A DNA stretch of 64,000 nt from JAGREO01 sp020446285 (GTDB lineage Bacteria > Pseudomonadota > Alphaproteobacteria > Geminicoccales > Geminicoccaceae). Location of the stretch: assembly GCA_041398005.1 (NCBI GenBank), contig JAWKVP010000012.1, forward strand, positions 1 to 64,000, written 5' to 3'. Made by a program: the position numbers and the translations under genes. Every line of letters begins with the position of its first letter. The stretch's first letter is position 1. Shown here one piece after another: positions 63,760 through 64,000 of the stretch. The notes beneath the pieces were generated by a model that was given only the letters and a program-made list of their open reading frames with translations, did not search any database and had not been told where the DNA came from.

Positions 63760-64000
63760 AACGCCCGGTCATGCTCGACAACAATGTTGTCGCCGTTCTA
63801 CTCGATATCAAGCATCCGGAACGTGCCGACGTTTATGAACGGGTGGTGTTGCCGTCCGTGAATCTGTGCCTTTCGGTGGTGGTCCACACCGAGCAGATGT
63901 TCGGGTTTGCCAAGAGCCGGGTGGCACGAAAGTGGCGTTTGCCGAGCTATCACGAATTGCTCGAATTCTGCCCGGCGGTGGCATGGGACATCCATGCAGC
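63756..64000 (+). CDS. vapC: VapC-type PIN-domain toxin, partial
   Basis: Cut by the window edge after about 81 codons. VMLDNNVVAVLLD is the start of a PIN domain (Asp and Asn for metal), with VVVHTEQMFGFAK near 50. Start TTG 63756 overlaps the vapB stop by four bases (TTGA); ATG 63771 is an alternative. RNase toxin targeting tRNA or rRNA by homology. Confidence 0.75.
   Translation, partial: MKRPVMLDNNVVAVLLDIKHPERADVYERVVLPSVNLCLSVVVHTEQMFGFAKSRVARKWRLPSYHELLEFCPAVAWDIHA

Overview
The window looks like a chromosomal segment of a GC-rich alphaproteobacterium. Supporting evidence is the set of conserved alphaproteobacterial genes (DUF1192, a BirA-like ligase-fold protein, an NDUFAF6-type squalene-synthase-fold protein, HspQ, the ilvB-ilvH-ilvC order and a Cys/J-domain protein after ilvC), the frequent GTG/TTG starts, and the absence of insertion sequences, integrases or phage genes. 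I cannot assign a genus. No rRNA, tRNA or CRISPR array was seen.

Layout. 1-3.6 kb: a tightly packed minus-strand operon of two zinc-ribbon DUF4178 proteins, a 49-aa membrane peptide, DUF350 and a membrane-anchored spermidine synthase cut by the window edge; it is probably an envelope or stress module. 3.7-11 kb: a TraT-like lipoprotein, Fe-SOD, two divergent squalene/phytoene-synthase-fold genes, an SDR plus a DhaL-like gene behind a perfect inverted repeat, a TIGR04338-like metallohydrolase, and a J-domain/OmpA-like membrane fusion. 11-18.5 kb: an ABC importer of the spermidine/putrescine/Fe class, an SDR, a small transaldolase, hspQ and a 3-hydroxyisobutyrate-dehydrogenase-type enzyme. 18.5-26.3 kb: a secreted Cache-like protein, CFA synthase, ribokinase, and a LysM-FecR protein translationally coupled to a CHASE2-PAS-GGDEF-EAL protein.

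26.4-36 kb: rplM-rpsI, an MFS exporter with a thioesterase, a lone ParA ATPase, enoyl-CoA hydratase, an orphan TRAP DctM, a MATE exporter and a second GGDEF-EAL protein with a broken GGDEF motif. 36-39.4 kb: a carbamoyltransferase module (SxtJ-like, DUF5989, NodU/SxtI-like, SGNH hydrolase) resembling the sxtI-J-K part of saxitoxin clusters. 39.6-45.3 kb: serB and miaA (divergent, overlapping), then the branched-chain amino acid genes ilvB-ilvH-ilvC with a strong terminator. 45.3-54 kb: mostly housekeeping and small genes (J-domain, GNAT, Nudix, DUF1192, gpt, SDR, ligase-like, FAD oxidoreductase, amidase, Lrp).

54-64 kb: a fused indolepyruvate ferredoxin oxidoreductase divergent from an Lrp regulator, a RbsD/FucU mutarotase, YgfZ with an EEP-family membrane protein, a GH15 glycosidase followed by otsA (which appears to start at CTG), and at the edge a VapBC-type toxin-antitoxin pair in an AT-rich context. 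The most interesting points are the polyamine-synthase/DUF4178/DUF350 operon, the SxtI/J/K-like module, two candidate CTG start codons, the J-domain/OmpA fusion, and several strong inverted repeats or hairpins without an assigned role.
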